From Trichoplax adhaerens (lineage: Eukaryota > Placozoa > Uniplacotomia > Trichoplacea > Trichoplacidae), in NCBI RefSeq assembly GCF_000150275.1, contig NW_002060962.1, forward strand, positions 1,043,588 through 1,107,587: a stretch of DNA of 64,000 nt, written 5' to 3'. The notes under the pieces are model-generated. The model was not told where the DNA came from. It saw only the letters and a program-made list of their open reading frames with translations, and searched no databases. Both the position numbers and the translations under genes were made by a program. Shown here one piece after another: positions 50,535 through 62,003 of the stretch (its first letter is position 1; each line of letters starts with the position of its first letter).

Positions 50535-52057
50535 ATTGCTATTCGATGAAGATGCTGTAGCTCTAAAGATTTTCAAAAAATAACATTAATTAAAATCAAT
50601 GGCCAACTTTTTATATCTCTATAACAATAACTTCAATGAACCTCAATCTCCATAATCATGTAATAAGCTTGTATATTTCATAAACTGAATACAGTATTGC
50701 ACTTAATGTACTGTTAAAAGTAAACTACTTGGTACACAATCTCCATAATAATGTTAGCTGGAAAAATGAACAAGTTAAAAATGGTATGATACATGATCTA
50801 AAAAAAGACAATCTACGTTTATTTCCACAAATTTTGAAATCTATCATAGTATAATGTATACAAATTTTACGTTAGATCTGTATATATATTCATATACATG
50901 ATTGATGATGGCATCTATACCGTATTTAGATCTTGCAACTGTACCTTTTGCACTGCCTCTGCAAAATGAGCGGTTTAAAATTAATTTCGACTTAATAAAA
51001 GTTCCCTTTTATATGTTCCGATAATTGTATGCTCCTCCTTTTATCAAAATGGTACAGTGCGACAGCAACTGTAACTTTTGTCAGCTGAGCCTATATCATA
51101 ATTTCGTTGCTATAGTATATTGTTAAGAATATGGTAATAAACCAGAGTTATTAATAGTATCATTTTTGGCATAGCTGCATTTGATCATACTGTATTATAT
51201 GTATTTTTAGTATTCAGAGATTATCCAGAAATAGAATGTCATTACATCAGTGATAATACGCTGCGCGTTCCGTACTCCACTTTAAGCACTGTATATAACG
51301 GTTTTTACCTTGATGACATATCGGTATTAAAAGGTCTTATTAATTGTAAATAAATAATGCAGCAAATTAAACATTCGCATTGTTACCATTGTTTCATGCA
51401 AATAGAAGTTAGACTGCAATCAGCAAATTAAATTTTAAAGGAATATTGATCATAAGAGCCGAAGCTACTGTGTTACAGTATTGATTTATATTGATGCAAG
51501 CTGTAATAATGAACTATTTTATTAAATGAACAATAAAGGAATAATTTTAATGTAATTCACAATAGCTGCTGCAGTTTTGTCTCTATTGCTCCTGCTCACT
51601 TAGACTGCAAGCTCGCTATCAAAGAGAACTGCTCTATTCGATAGGGTCTGAATGGTCTCTTAAGTTATAAAAATTTTGTCGCAAATTCACGTTTTATGCA
51701 GTGTATGGTGTTCTGCATGGTAAAGACATTTATGATATCACGATGCTATACTGTGTAGTGCAACTACTGACAGCAAAGACAAATTTTTGTGGCACTTTTC
51801 TAAGACGCTTCTGCAACACTCTGTTAATTTCAATCAATTACATCATAGCTATTTTCATATTGACAAGCTGGAAGAAGAACTAGCAACCTCCGCATTGGAA
51901 GTACAATATTCTTAATTTTATACAGCTATTTTGGCATAAACTAACGAAAATAACCAATATTCTCTCTTAGCCCTTTAGTTTGCCTTCTTTACACCCTAAC
52001 TCTTAATGTTGTAGAAGTAATATTCCTATCGATTAGACATGAATGTATAATGCATAC
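50535..52057. other. upstream flank of gene 9
   Basis: About 1.5 kb with no supportable gene. A 60-codon open frame at 51701-51883 has no recognisable motif. Confidence 0.4.
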
Positions 52058-52677
52058 TGTCACAACCACGTTTTTGTGACACAGGATCTCTACTTATCGT
52101 GTAAAACTTAGCTAAGTACGGTACAATCCCGACACTGAACAAGTGCTACTGGAACTACGCTTCCTATTAGAACACTAACTTCTCGGGTGTGGGACTACAC
52201 TTCTTCGACCGTCACTAGGTTACTCGATTACACAAGTAGTTGAGCGTAGGCTTTAGAACAGATAACTATCACTACAGTTTATTCTTTTCTATGCCTTTCT
52301 CCTCGTCCACATGGCATCATAGTTAGCCTTTATATACTTTCTAAGATATTTACTATTTACATTAATCTCACGTAGGAGATCTCACAACGATAACCTCCTA
52401 TCCAGTAATAATCTTACAACACGACTACAAATCGTGTCAGCATAAACAACTCTCTAACACAAAGGTTGCACATCATCAAGATTTATATTTATCTAGTCTA
52501 TCCTCGTATTCGAATACATACAAAATAACTAAGGACAGTTGATCATCAAAACACCTTACTAACAAACATCATAACACATCAATTTCCATCAATAAAAAAC
52601 ACCATAACACTTCAATTTCTATCTATAACAAACACCATAACACTTCTAACTCATCACGGCAAAAAGGTACCGTGACA
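52058..52677 (-). mobile_element. solo LTR, family L2 subfamily C
   Basis: A 620-bp LTR on the minus strand: TGTCACGGTACC...GGTTGTGACA, with exact 5-bp duplications CATAC at 52053-52057 and 52678-52682. The 5' terminus can fold as TCACGG...CCGTGA. A TATATAAA box lies at 52329-52336 on the minus strand. Near its 5' end an internal block of about 30-40 bp with core AACACCATAACAC.TC is repeated about three times (52545-52650). Confidence 0.85.
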
Positions 52678-52979
52678 CATACATTTAAAGAATTTCGATT
52701 ATGCGTACTTTGATTTATTTGCTATATTTTATTAGTTGTTCCACAATTACAGCCAAGTTGCATATAAAGTCTATACAAAAATACGATTTAAAGACCAGTC
52801 AGCGATAGTAAGGTATTTTAATTTTTCAACAGAGCACTATTTCCATTTTTCTAATAATGCCCATAATCAAAGCTTAAAATAATATACAGTAATTCGCTAA
52901 TATGTTGCCATGCTGCCTTGAGTAAATTAAAGTCTTAGATGGATAAATATACAGTACAGTCCTTTAGGTTTGACGCTAC

Positions 52980-53415
52980 TGTCACGGTACGAACTACCGT
53001 GAAGAAATAGCTATCTAAATTTGGTTAATATAATATAGTGATATTATATTACAACTAGTTACTTACAATAGGAATTACTCTAATTATAAATGTGTTACAG
53101 TAAATTTAATGCTGTACTGCAATGTGCTCTGAAATGATTCTGTGAATGGACATATTGTAGTCCGACTGTAAAAAATTAGTTTGTAGATGTTCTCGCCTAA
53201 GTATTTTTATAAGAGGACTCGTGAATGTTAGCTGCTGTAGAAGGGTATATAAGCCCGTCAGATAATTGAATAAAGTAGTTCTCAATTGTCTAGTTGAGTT
53301 TAACGTAGAATCAAAGGCGTCTAAATTCTTGTGAGTAGGGATACTGAATCCCGGAGACTATAGTAATTTAGAGATATGTTTTACGTTATCCTTGTCACGA
53401 AGCTGGTTTGTAACA
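52980..53415 (+). mobile_element. solo LTR, family L2 subfamily A, copy 2
   Basis: A 436-bp LTR with ends TGTCACGGTACG and GGTTTGTAACA and exact 5-bp duplications GCTAC at 52975-52979 and 53416-53420. The first 22 bases contain the hairpin CACGGTA-CGAAC-TACCGTG. TATATAAG is at 53246-53253 and AATAAA at 53269-53274, marking the U3/R boundary. It is colinear with the reverse complement of 19633-20081. Confidence 0.9.
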
Positions 53416-55022
53416 GCTACTCATATAATATGAAAAATAAAGTAGCAAAAACCTAGAACCTTAAAACCAGAAAATTGGCAACGTATATTGAATGGACACG
53501 TTGATATGGCTTAGCGCATTTCATACAGTACATCTCATATATTCTTACAATTATAGCATTCTCAATGTTAAAACACTGTAAATTTATAAACCACCATACT
53601 ACTTAGTCTTTATCTTAGACGTTACTACAACAAGTAATCGTTGTCTGTGATACTGAACGCACTTGAAGCTAACTAAGCCGTAATTATTAAAGACGCATTA
53701 TAGATGCATTTAAAAGCGAATATTAAAGTATCAAAATGATTTTCAAGTTGTATTACGGGAAGAATTAATTTTAACTATCGAATCATAATTCATTCCGTAA
53801 TTCAAAACTGCAATTATTCATATTTAAATGCTACAAATGTTGTGAATTATTTCTATGACACTGATATTATCAATATCATTAAAATCATACGGATCACATT
53901 CAGCTGTTCGCTTTTGCCGATAACCGAAATTTGATTACTCTACTAAATGAAGAAATAACCTACCTATTGCTTTTTGCAATAAATAGGCATGTTTAGTAAT
54001 TATAAAATAATTAATTCAGTAGATAACCTTAAATTGATTATATACCATCTGAAGATGTCGTCTAAATTAAGCTTAAATGTTGCGGTATGATTTTAGAGAT
54101 CAATTATATCTAAATTACGGCAGCATCTAGGAAAATCAGTATAGAAATTTGAGCATGTTATTATGAATAAATGTTATATACATAAAAAATCATAGCCTAA
54201 ATTTGTAAAGTATAACAGTCTCATGAAATGGTTCCTTACCTAGCAAGATATGGAAGTTAACACGTTTTATTCTGCAAGATTAAAACTATTTAATTTATAC
54301 GCTAAATTACGGTAGATTTTGTGAAAGGATTAGATGAATATCGCTATAATAATGGTACCGGTACTCCTAATAGTGTCCATTCGATCAGAATAGTTTGTAG
54401 TATCTATAAAATAAACAGACCTTATCAAATTTTAAATATAATTCTGCTCCTTATCTTTTGATCGAAATTTTAGCGTAATTCTTACTGTGAGTATTTCTAA
54501 ATGATTAATAATAGAATTAGAATCGATTTCGTCTTAAAATGAAAATGGACCATCATAACTCTCTGCTATGATTTTAAGTATAGTTCTCGTATTAGACTTT
54601 GACAGTAATCATGTAAGCACCAAATAAAGTAGTTTTGTCAATTTAGCCAAAACGTAATACCATTATTCGTGAATCATAGCACTAATAGTTGGACTCATCG
54701 GTAATTGCCCTCGAAAAGTAATTTACTCGTCCAGATATCTGTAACACTTTCCGTGAAAATTGATGAAATCCGTTAAACAAACTGATCACCAAATTATTAT
54801 CACATTACTAAAATTCCACCAGAAACGATGATCAACGGTTCAAGTATCCAAATACTGGTAGAATGCTAAATTTGATACCCTTTGTAATTATATCTGATAA
54901 ATTTACTAAGTATCGCCATATGTATTTGCTACTATGAGATACGGCTCTGAGATTTAAACCATTATATGTTTAAATGCCTTTTCAGTGGCAGTAGCCATCC
55001 GACTATAGGAGCCAAGAGATAC
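53416..55022. other. non-coding spacer between LTRs
   Basis: About 1.6 kb of A+T-rich DNA in which I recognise no exon, RNA gene or repeat. Confidence 0.4.
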
Positions 55023-55575
55023 TGTAATGTAACTTAGTATTGGTGATAGTAGACTGTTAGCCATGTTTAGTATAATGTACGGTAGATATTTATCCTAAGA
55101 GATATTTGGTAGCTATAACTATAGGCTGTAGTGGTATAGACTCTATGCTAGAGTACTGACGACTATTTACAGTAAGGTGTTGAGTTACTAATAAGGCTAT
55201 AGGTAAAAATAGAACTGTAAATCATATATTAGGATATGGTTAATTCATTGTACTTTGGCTGGTGTGAATAATGTCTACTTAAGTACTGTAGTCGTATCAA
55301 TATTGGATTAATGATGGTCCGCAGTAGAATAGTCTTACTGAGAATAATTTAACTATGTGTAATATAAGGTAAAAGGTTGCCATGTAGATTGTAGCTGCGA
55401 ATACTACGAAAAGTATAAAAGCATGCAACTTTAGATTATTCTGTTAGTTCGTTGTAGAAGTCTTTAGAAGTAGTATTCGGCCAGAGTAGAGCTGTGTGTA
55501 GTTAATCTTTGTATAAGATTCAATAAAGCCCTTATTTTTCTAAAATTTGGAATTTCGTGATTGGTATATATCACA
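55023..55575 (+). mobile_element. solo LTR, family L1 copy 3
   Basis: A 553-bp LTR with ends TGTAATGTAAC and ATATATCACA and exact 5-bp duplications GATAC at 55018-55022 and 55576-55580. AATAAA at 55522-55527 near the right end sets the sense orientation of the family. Copies at 4964 and 37560 are the same element on the other strand. Confidence 0.9.
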
Positions 55576-56675
55576 GATACAAAGCAACATGAACAGGTCA
55601 TTAAATGACCAATTTTCCGTAGATTTAAGACTGCATGCATGAAACTTAATGGGTGACAGATAGACAGCTTGTAATCTTGCTATCTAGGAACTGCTGCTGC
55701 TTATTGAGAACTTAGAACTAAGCTCTACTAAATATCAATGAAAGTAAGAAATGATAAATTTATGTTATTAATATAGAATTACTTAGAGCAGTAAATATAA
55801 TAGCTAGATGAATACGCGTATTAATCATATTCTGATATTAACGCATCGAAATAAATTCGTTATATCAAACTAAGTAGTTACTTTCAGTTTAAGTTTAGCC
55901 GGCATCTTATACAATAAATACTATTTAATTTTGATAGAATTTATAGCTTAGAGTACGGAACTATATCTAGCGTAATTTCTCTTGGTAAAAATTGGTTGAT
56001 TTCTGAAAGCTACAAAACGATTTGATCTTTGCAAATTAAGTTGCAATTGTCGTCATAATAGTATAATATGTAGTTTGTATAGCTTTACTTTAGTTGAGTT
56101 ATGGAATTATCAATTTATTATCTCAATGCTATCCGGTCACTGCCGCAGCCATCATTTGTACTATCAATTAGTGCAATGATGATTTATCATGTAAAGTTGA
56201 TAAATTAACATCAAAGCTACTATAAATTTTATCATGACTTAGTAATGCAGAACTAGGCAACCAGCATTTCGCTTATAGCAAGCTATTGGACTAAATCTTA
56301 GTTTATACGGCCTTTAGTAAAAATTTTAAAGCAAGATGAACTGATAGTAGAGTACACGATTTATTGGAAGCTTTTATGCTCTGTGAGCGCTTCAGATATT
56401 ATTTTATCAACATTTAACTTTATCCATTTCTTAGTTTAATTGCCATCAAAAAGCTCAGAAAAGTACTTAGTCAATATTATAACAAAGCTGTAAAGTTTGC
56501 AAACAGTTAGGACCTTCAGCTATAATACAAAACGAGCCTTTCGATACTGTCACAAAGAAATAAAAGCTGTACAGTGTCGGTGAAGAAAACTTCATAAAAG
56601 AAATGACAATTTTTAGGTAATTAATATATCATCGTGCTTTGAGATCTTGCAATCAGTACTACTTTCCGGAGAGAT
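55576..56675. other. 3' flank of remnant gene 10
   Basis: About 1.1 kb where TM4 and the tail exons of copy 10 would be expected. I could not recognise any of them. Confidence 0.4.
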
Positions 56676-57463
56676 CTAATAGTAAAATCTGTACGTGGTC
56701 ATTATAGCGAAATGGATGCCAAATTGCACTGCTGATAATACCAGGCTGATTATACTTAAAGCGTAGAAACGATTGACCTAAAATTGGAAAAGTTTAAAAG
56801 TGCGTACAAGTGTTATAGCAGATTTTATATTGATCATAATAAATATAACTTTTCGGGCAGGTCTAGAGTCATTATAGGCCCAAGTATGCAACTAAAGATA
56901 TAATAAAAATCAAACTATCCATACCATTAGCTGGTTAATTTCATTATACCGTAGTATAACAGCAAAGATTCCACCAAAGATATACTGAGGAAGAATGCAA
57001 GAATATCAGTAGATCACCTAGCATTTCATCAATTAGAATAGAATAAATTCTGTATTTGTAATGAAAAACGATACTATAGATATCTAGGATTTGAAAGTAC
57101 CACAATTTTATAATGATAAATTACATGGTACTGAAAAAATAGCCATATGGTTAACTGAAACTTGTACTATTACGTTAAATAGGCCTTATCAAGAAAATCC
57201 ATAGATTAATATCTACTTACAAACAAGGTAATCCATAAATCGATCGATATTAATGTGGCAGGGGTTCTGTTAAATAAAACAATAGAGAAAACAAGACATC
57301 CAAGCAGGCAAAAGACAGACAAAATTATCATCAAAATGGTAATCTTTGATCTTGGGCAAATTCGCTTAGGTATAGATCGTTTGGGCATGCAAGATGGATA
57401 AGCAAATCGGCGAAGTTTCTTTAACTGCTTATCACTAAGTTCTTGGTCAAGTTCCGTAGGCAT
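56676..57463 (-). pseudogene. divergent, truncated CD20/MS4A-like copy 10
   Basis: Exons in transcription order: 57221-57463, 56925-56984, and 56676-56777 up to a stop. The 81-codon exon 1 differs from all others. Its head is short, basic and without Gln repeats, TM1 is about 41-63 (Cys-containing), and the outer loop is cut to about ten residues with an NRT sequon. SIDLWITLF matches the conserved D-I-W end. Exon 2 (60 nt) reads YIFGGIFAVI with a GTATGG donor. Exon 3 starts VNRFYALSII after TTTTAG and encodes TM3, but TAG follows after 33 codons. The second half with TM4 is not recognisable in any frame. A three-pass protein of about 134 aa is conceivable, but a decayed divergent paralogue is more likely. 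Confidence 0.65.
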
Positions 57464-59787
57464 TTTTGACAATAAAAAATTTGTTTTAGCTGATGTATTC
57501 TTCGAATGTTAAAAGTTTTTTTTAAATGACTTTAAAGAAGTTCTCTCAATAGCATATGCAATGTTAGTGAGCTCAAAGAAATTGTACTCCTCTTTACTTT
57601 TACCAGTAAGTTTTATTAGCTTTTATGAAATACATAATCGCATTATATTCTCTAAGCTATAATAATGTAATTGTTATAATACCATAAGGGGTTTTAATTA
57701 CCGTCTTGCCTGCCCAAAATAAACAATCTTAAAGATTTAGCATCTTTCCCAGGTGTTTAACATATTCTTAGATGACAATATGAATACATATCGGCCGGCA
57801 AAAATTATTTTAATTTTATAATAATATCACCAGCGCTAGTCAATATATCGTACAATATAGCGTGTAAAATTACTGCATGATGAAATCTGGTCGATCTATC
57901 TAATGTTGACATACGGTTATAAGAGGTATTACAATTAATAAAGGTATTATAGCAACGAATTCGTGAACATTCTAAAAGTACGATGCAGTCACGTGAACTA
58001 ACTCTAGTTTAGCCTTATTGCATTAGTATAATATTTGAAAATATCGAAATTGACTGCATAAGTGATATCATATGCTCTATTTTAATTATTTAGTATTCAG
58101 AGAATTAAAGATATTAATTCGTGATGGAAATCATCATTTACGCTCACATAGGTCATGAAGGTTCTATTACGGAAAAGTTATGCTTTACACTAGAAATATC
58201 AAGAAATTGATGCCTTAACGATGGAGAGTAATAGTCTGTATGACTAGGTATCCGCTAGACATTTACAGGCTATTTTATCTAGATTTGTTGTAGTCTACTA
58301 AGACACATATTGACAATAGTAACTAGTTTCTGAACTAGTACATTTGATAACTGAAAATTAAACTATATAGCAAAATATACATTTCGTACGGCACTCCTTC
58401 CCAAAAAAGCTACGAACATAGTTCAACATGAAACACCACTTAATAACTACTTGCTAATAGCAGCTCAAAATTATAATACATCTTGTGGAATAGTAATTAT
58501 GATAGCAAGACATGCAATTACTGGACTTTTTGCCATGCTTAAGCTCTCTAACGTATAGACTTATAGATTTAAGCCGACCAAATTAAATTTCTTTGCTAAG
58601 CGCAAAGTTTTCGCATCAGAAAGGCCAATCTAGAAAATAATTTAGATATTTAATCTTCTCGAATGCCGTAACGTTTAACATTACCAACCAATTTTATACA
58701 ATGAATGCTGAAAACTTAGATTGAACTATCTATATTTACTTTATGGACATATTTACTCCTTGTGAGCTATTACTTAAACTTATCCTACTAGAAATCCTAG
58801 GCGTATATAAGAGATTTCAAATTTCTAACGACTGAGGATCTGTCGAAAAAGATATTAACCTGAAGGATTATTCTTATCCAACCTTAATTCTTAATTTATT
58901 TGTTACTGCACCTTCTATTCGGCCATCCACCTATAGCGATACTTACGAGTGTAAATGTTACTATTATTGGCATTAAAAATCTATTTTACTCTAGAATCAA
59001 CTAAATTTTTGGTAAAATTAACTAATAATGAAAGGATTTATTATCATGTTATTCTCATACAGATTTGATTTAGATTTAAAGTTTGTTCGTTATGGTCTAA
59101 CTATTATCGTATGATATAATACCGGTTTTATTATAACATTTCTGGCTTACATGAATATTAAACAACCTCTATAGCAATACAGTCTGTGTTTAGGCACTAG
59201 ATATGTGCACAAGAAGGAAACACTGATATCAGGGGTTACACATCAGCTGGTAGTTTAATTGTGGTATCCAAAAGTCTTAAAATAATAAAGTGTTATTGTT
59301 ATCGTATGATGATTTTATATCTAAAGGCTTGGGCTATGTCATAAACAATGTATCTGTTGATATTTATCCAACAATTTATAAATGATTCCGAGATACAGCA
59401 GCTGCTAAGTGTAATTAGTAACCTACTTAATTAAGTAGTAGGAAGTATCAAGTTCTTTCGTATTTTTATGAATATCACATACATAATAGGAAGTACAGAT
59501 TAGTCACAATAGCAATTTATCTTCATTACTCCTTTTAGTTTTTAAGATATTGGCATCATACTGATACGTAATTACTGCTATATTGCTAGATCATCAATAT
59601 TAGATTCTTTTAATTGAAAGTTGTCCAAATTCATATATTGGTTTATTAATAATAAGCCACATTACTTTATATACAATAAAATGAAATGTTATAATTTATT
59701 CATAAAATGCAGATAAAACATAGTAATGTGATGTATAACTATTGAGGATTTCTATTTATTGGCAGATTATATTTTAAATTGTGTGTA
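57464..59787. other. intergenic, copy 10 to gene 11
   Basis: About 2.3 kb with no supportable gene. AATAAA on the minus strand at 59755-59760, 28 bases after the stop of gene 11, is a likely polyadenylation signal. Confidence 0.45.
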
Positions 59788-62003
59788 CTAAACAAGCTGG
59801 GGTGGATTAGCAGACACTGGTTGAGGATACATCATAAATTGTCCATTTTGAGATGGTTGTGCATAAATACTTGCAGCAGGTGGATCAATATTTTCTGTCG
59901 GAAAAAATTAAAATTTTTGATTAGAGCGATTGCTCATACTTATTTTCAGAGGATCACTGATTATATAGTGTCAATTTTAAAATAAGTAAGAAACTTAATT
60001 CTGTTAGAACATAATATCATTCGAAAAGCAGAATCTTAGTAATTTACGTTCACGACTTTGAACTTTCTAACAGTGATTATATTTGATATTGCAGTAATTA
60101 GCACTATAATATAGAATAGTTCTTAAGTATTGCAAATGAAATTGTTGTAGTAATTAGACGAAAGCGATTTTATGTAGACTTTATTCAGGCATTCATTACG
60201 GTCGAGTACCAATAGTAGTGGTGAAGGAACTTGATAGACCGTAGCTAGGTTAAATTAAGATAAGTTTTCTTGAACGATTGACCAAAGTTTTTAAACTACA
60301 AACAACTGGATTAGATACTTACCAGGTTATCATTACATTGCAAAGTGATTCTAATGACTTTTACAACCTCATCAACTGCAAAACTTTTCTTGCTTTAAGC
60401 AGGAATTGAATAAATTTTAAAGTCATAGATAAAATGCTCTATTACAGTAATAATTATAATAGCTGCAGAGTACATCCAACTTGAATTTTCAGCCTTCAAA
60501 ATATTTAAGAAATGCGCATACAATCTGTAAAGATATCGTTGCACAGGTACAGTATATCGCTACCTTAGTAGTGCAATATTCATAAAACTAGGAAATATTT
60601 TACCTGTTTGAATAGGATACGGTTGGAATATTACCGTTTGATTTTGTATGTTCCCCTAAACCATTAGCAATTACAACAGTTTGTTACATATTTTATATGG
60701 TACTTTATGAAAGTCTAATAAAATTCACAAGAACTGTCGAATTTGGTGATCGTTAACGTTTATTAAAGTCAATTTTATAATAGTGGCATAGATAATGAGT
60801 TGCAGCTAGCTTTATGATTTATAATACTAATGCGATATTATGGCATACGCAAATGGCAACTGAAGGACATTGATTATCTTGCGGTAATACTACCAGGATG
60901 CGTGTAAACTGCATAATATTTATCTTGATAGAAGGTGATGAGCACATAATACAAAATAAACTATAATATTTTTTACTTACACTTTCAGCAGGTCGGCAGT
61001 AGATTGTACGTGAAAGGATAATCATCATGGCTAAGGCTAAGGAAAAAACAACAACTCCTAAAAACATCGAGGCGATGTTATGCCAATACAAATAATGAGC
61101 ACTGTGGGCAAACATAGATGCCAATGAAATTCCAAATTGGAGTATGGAGAAAAATAAGCTGATTATTACAAAGGCATAGTAAGAGTTCATCTGTAATAAA
61201 TTCAAACGTTATTAGTTATTCAAGGCCCATATAGTATTCTATTAATAAGGCACTTTTAAAAGCTAATTATGGCGAGGGTATCTATATTAAAAGTCGCATT
61301 ACTTAAAAGTATGTAACGCCATATCAGACTTGAATATATCAATCAATTGCATATATCTTACCAAATGGTGATTGTCTTTATGAAAATGAATAGTAGCTGC
61401 AAAAATTCCACAAATGCAATACTAAAGAAATTAAATATTCTTCATGAATATCATTTAATGTTAGGCCAGTTGTAAATGGACCTGTTATTTTTGTCTGCTG
61501 ATATCTTGACGGTTCACCGATTACAGTACGATATTCATTGCACTACACGGTCGGTATACGAATTATTATTTATGAAATATGAATCAATACGGAAATACTG
61601 CCAAGATTTAAAAGTATCAAATTATAGAATGCTAAAGTTTATTCATCAAGAATCAATAATATCAAAAATTTACTATTCATAAGTATATTTTAGTTTCTAT
61701 AATCTCAATAGAATCAAGATAATTAGCAACAGAATTCATATTTAACCGAAAATTAAGTCATCTTACCGAAATCCCAACCCATATATCTAATGCTATGACA
61801 ACAGAAGGGTTGTAGCAATACCCATGGAAGCCGTATCCAATGCCACCTAAGATGATACTGACAAAGCCAATAACTGAAATGGTGATGCCGATTCCTAAAG
61901 ATGTAGGACGCAAGTGCAATGGCAATAGGAAGTTGTTGTAATATCTTTGATAACTAAATGATTCTGGCTGGTACGGATGGTGCCCACTAATTTCAGCAGA
62001 CAT
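59788..62003 (-). CDS. CD20/MS4A-like four-pass membrane protein, gene 11
   Basis: Five exons in transcription order: 61767-62003, 61362-61421, 60981-61190, 60604-60655, 59788-59894, giving 221 aa, the shortest intact copy. The head (1-32) is His/Tyr/Ser-rich rather than Gln-rich and lacks the Cys pair, but LPLHLRPTSLGIG just before TM1 (about 36-57) keeps the family pattern. The outer loop is only about ten residues (GFHGYCYNP). DIWVGIS and exon 2 YCICGIFAAT form TM2. Exon 3 is 210 nt with TM3/TM4, ending IYCRPAES. Exon 4 (52 nt) encodes QTVIFQPYP, and the tail ends PPQLV. All introns are GT-AG with phases 0,0,0,1. It is an outlying paralogue, perhaps nearer copy 10 in having a short loop. 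Confidence 0.88.

Noticed and set aside
436-62003. Claudin or tetraspanin identity for the four-pass family
   Set aside because: No W-x-x-W-C-C of claudins and no CCG-containing large second loop of tetraspanins. The only Cys pair lies before TM1. The very short TM1-TM2 connection ending D-I-W-x-G fits CD20-like proteins better.
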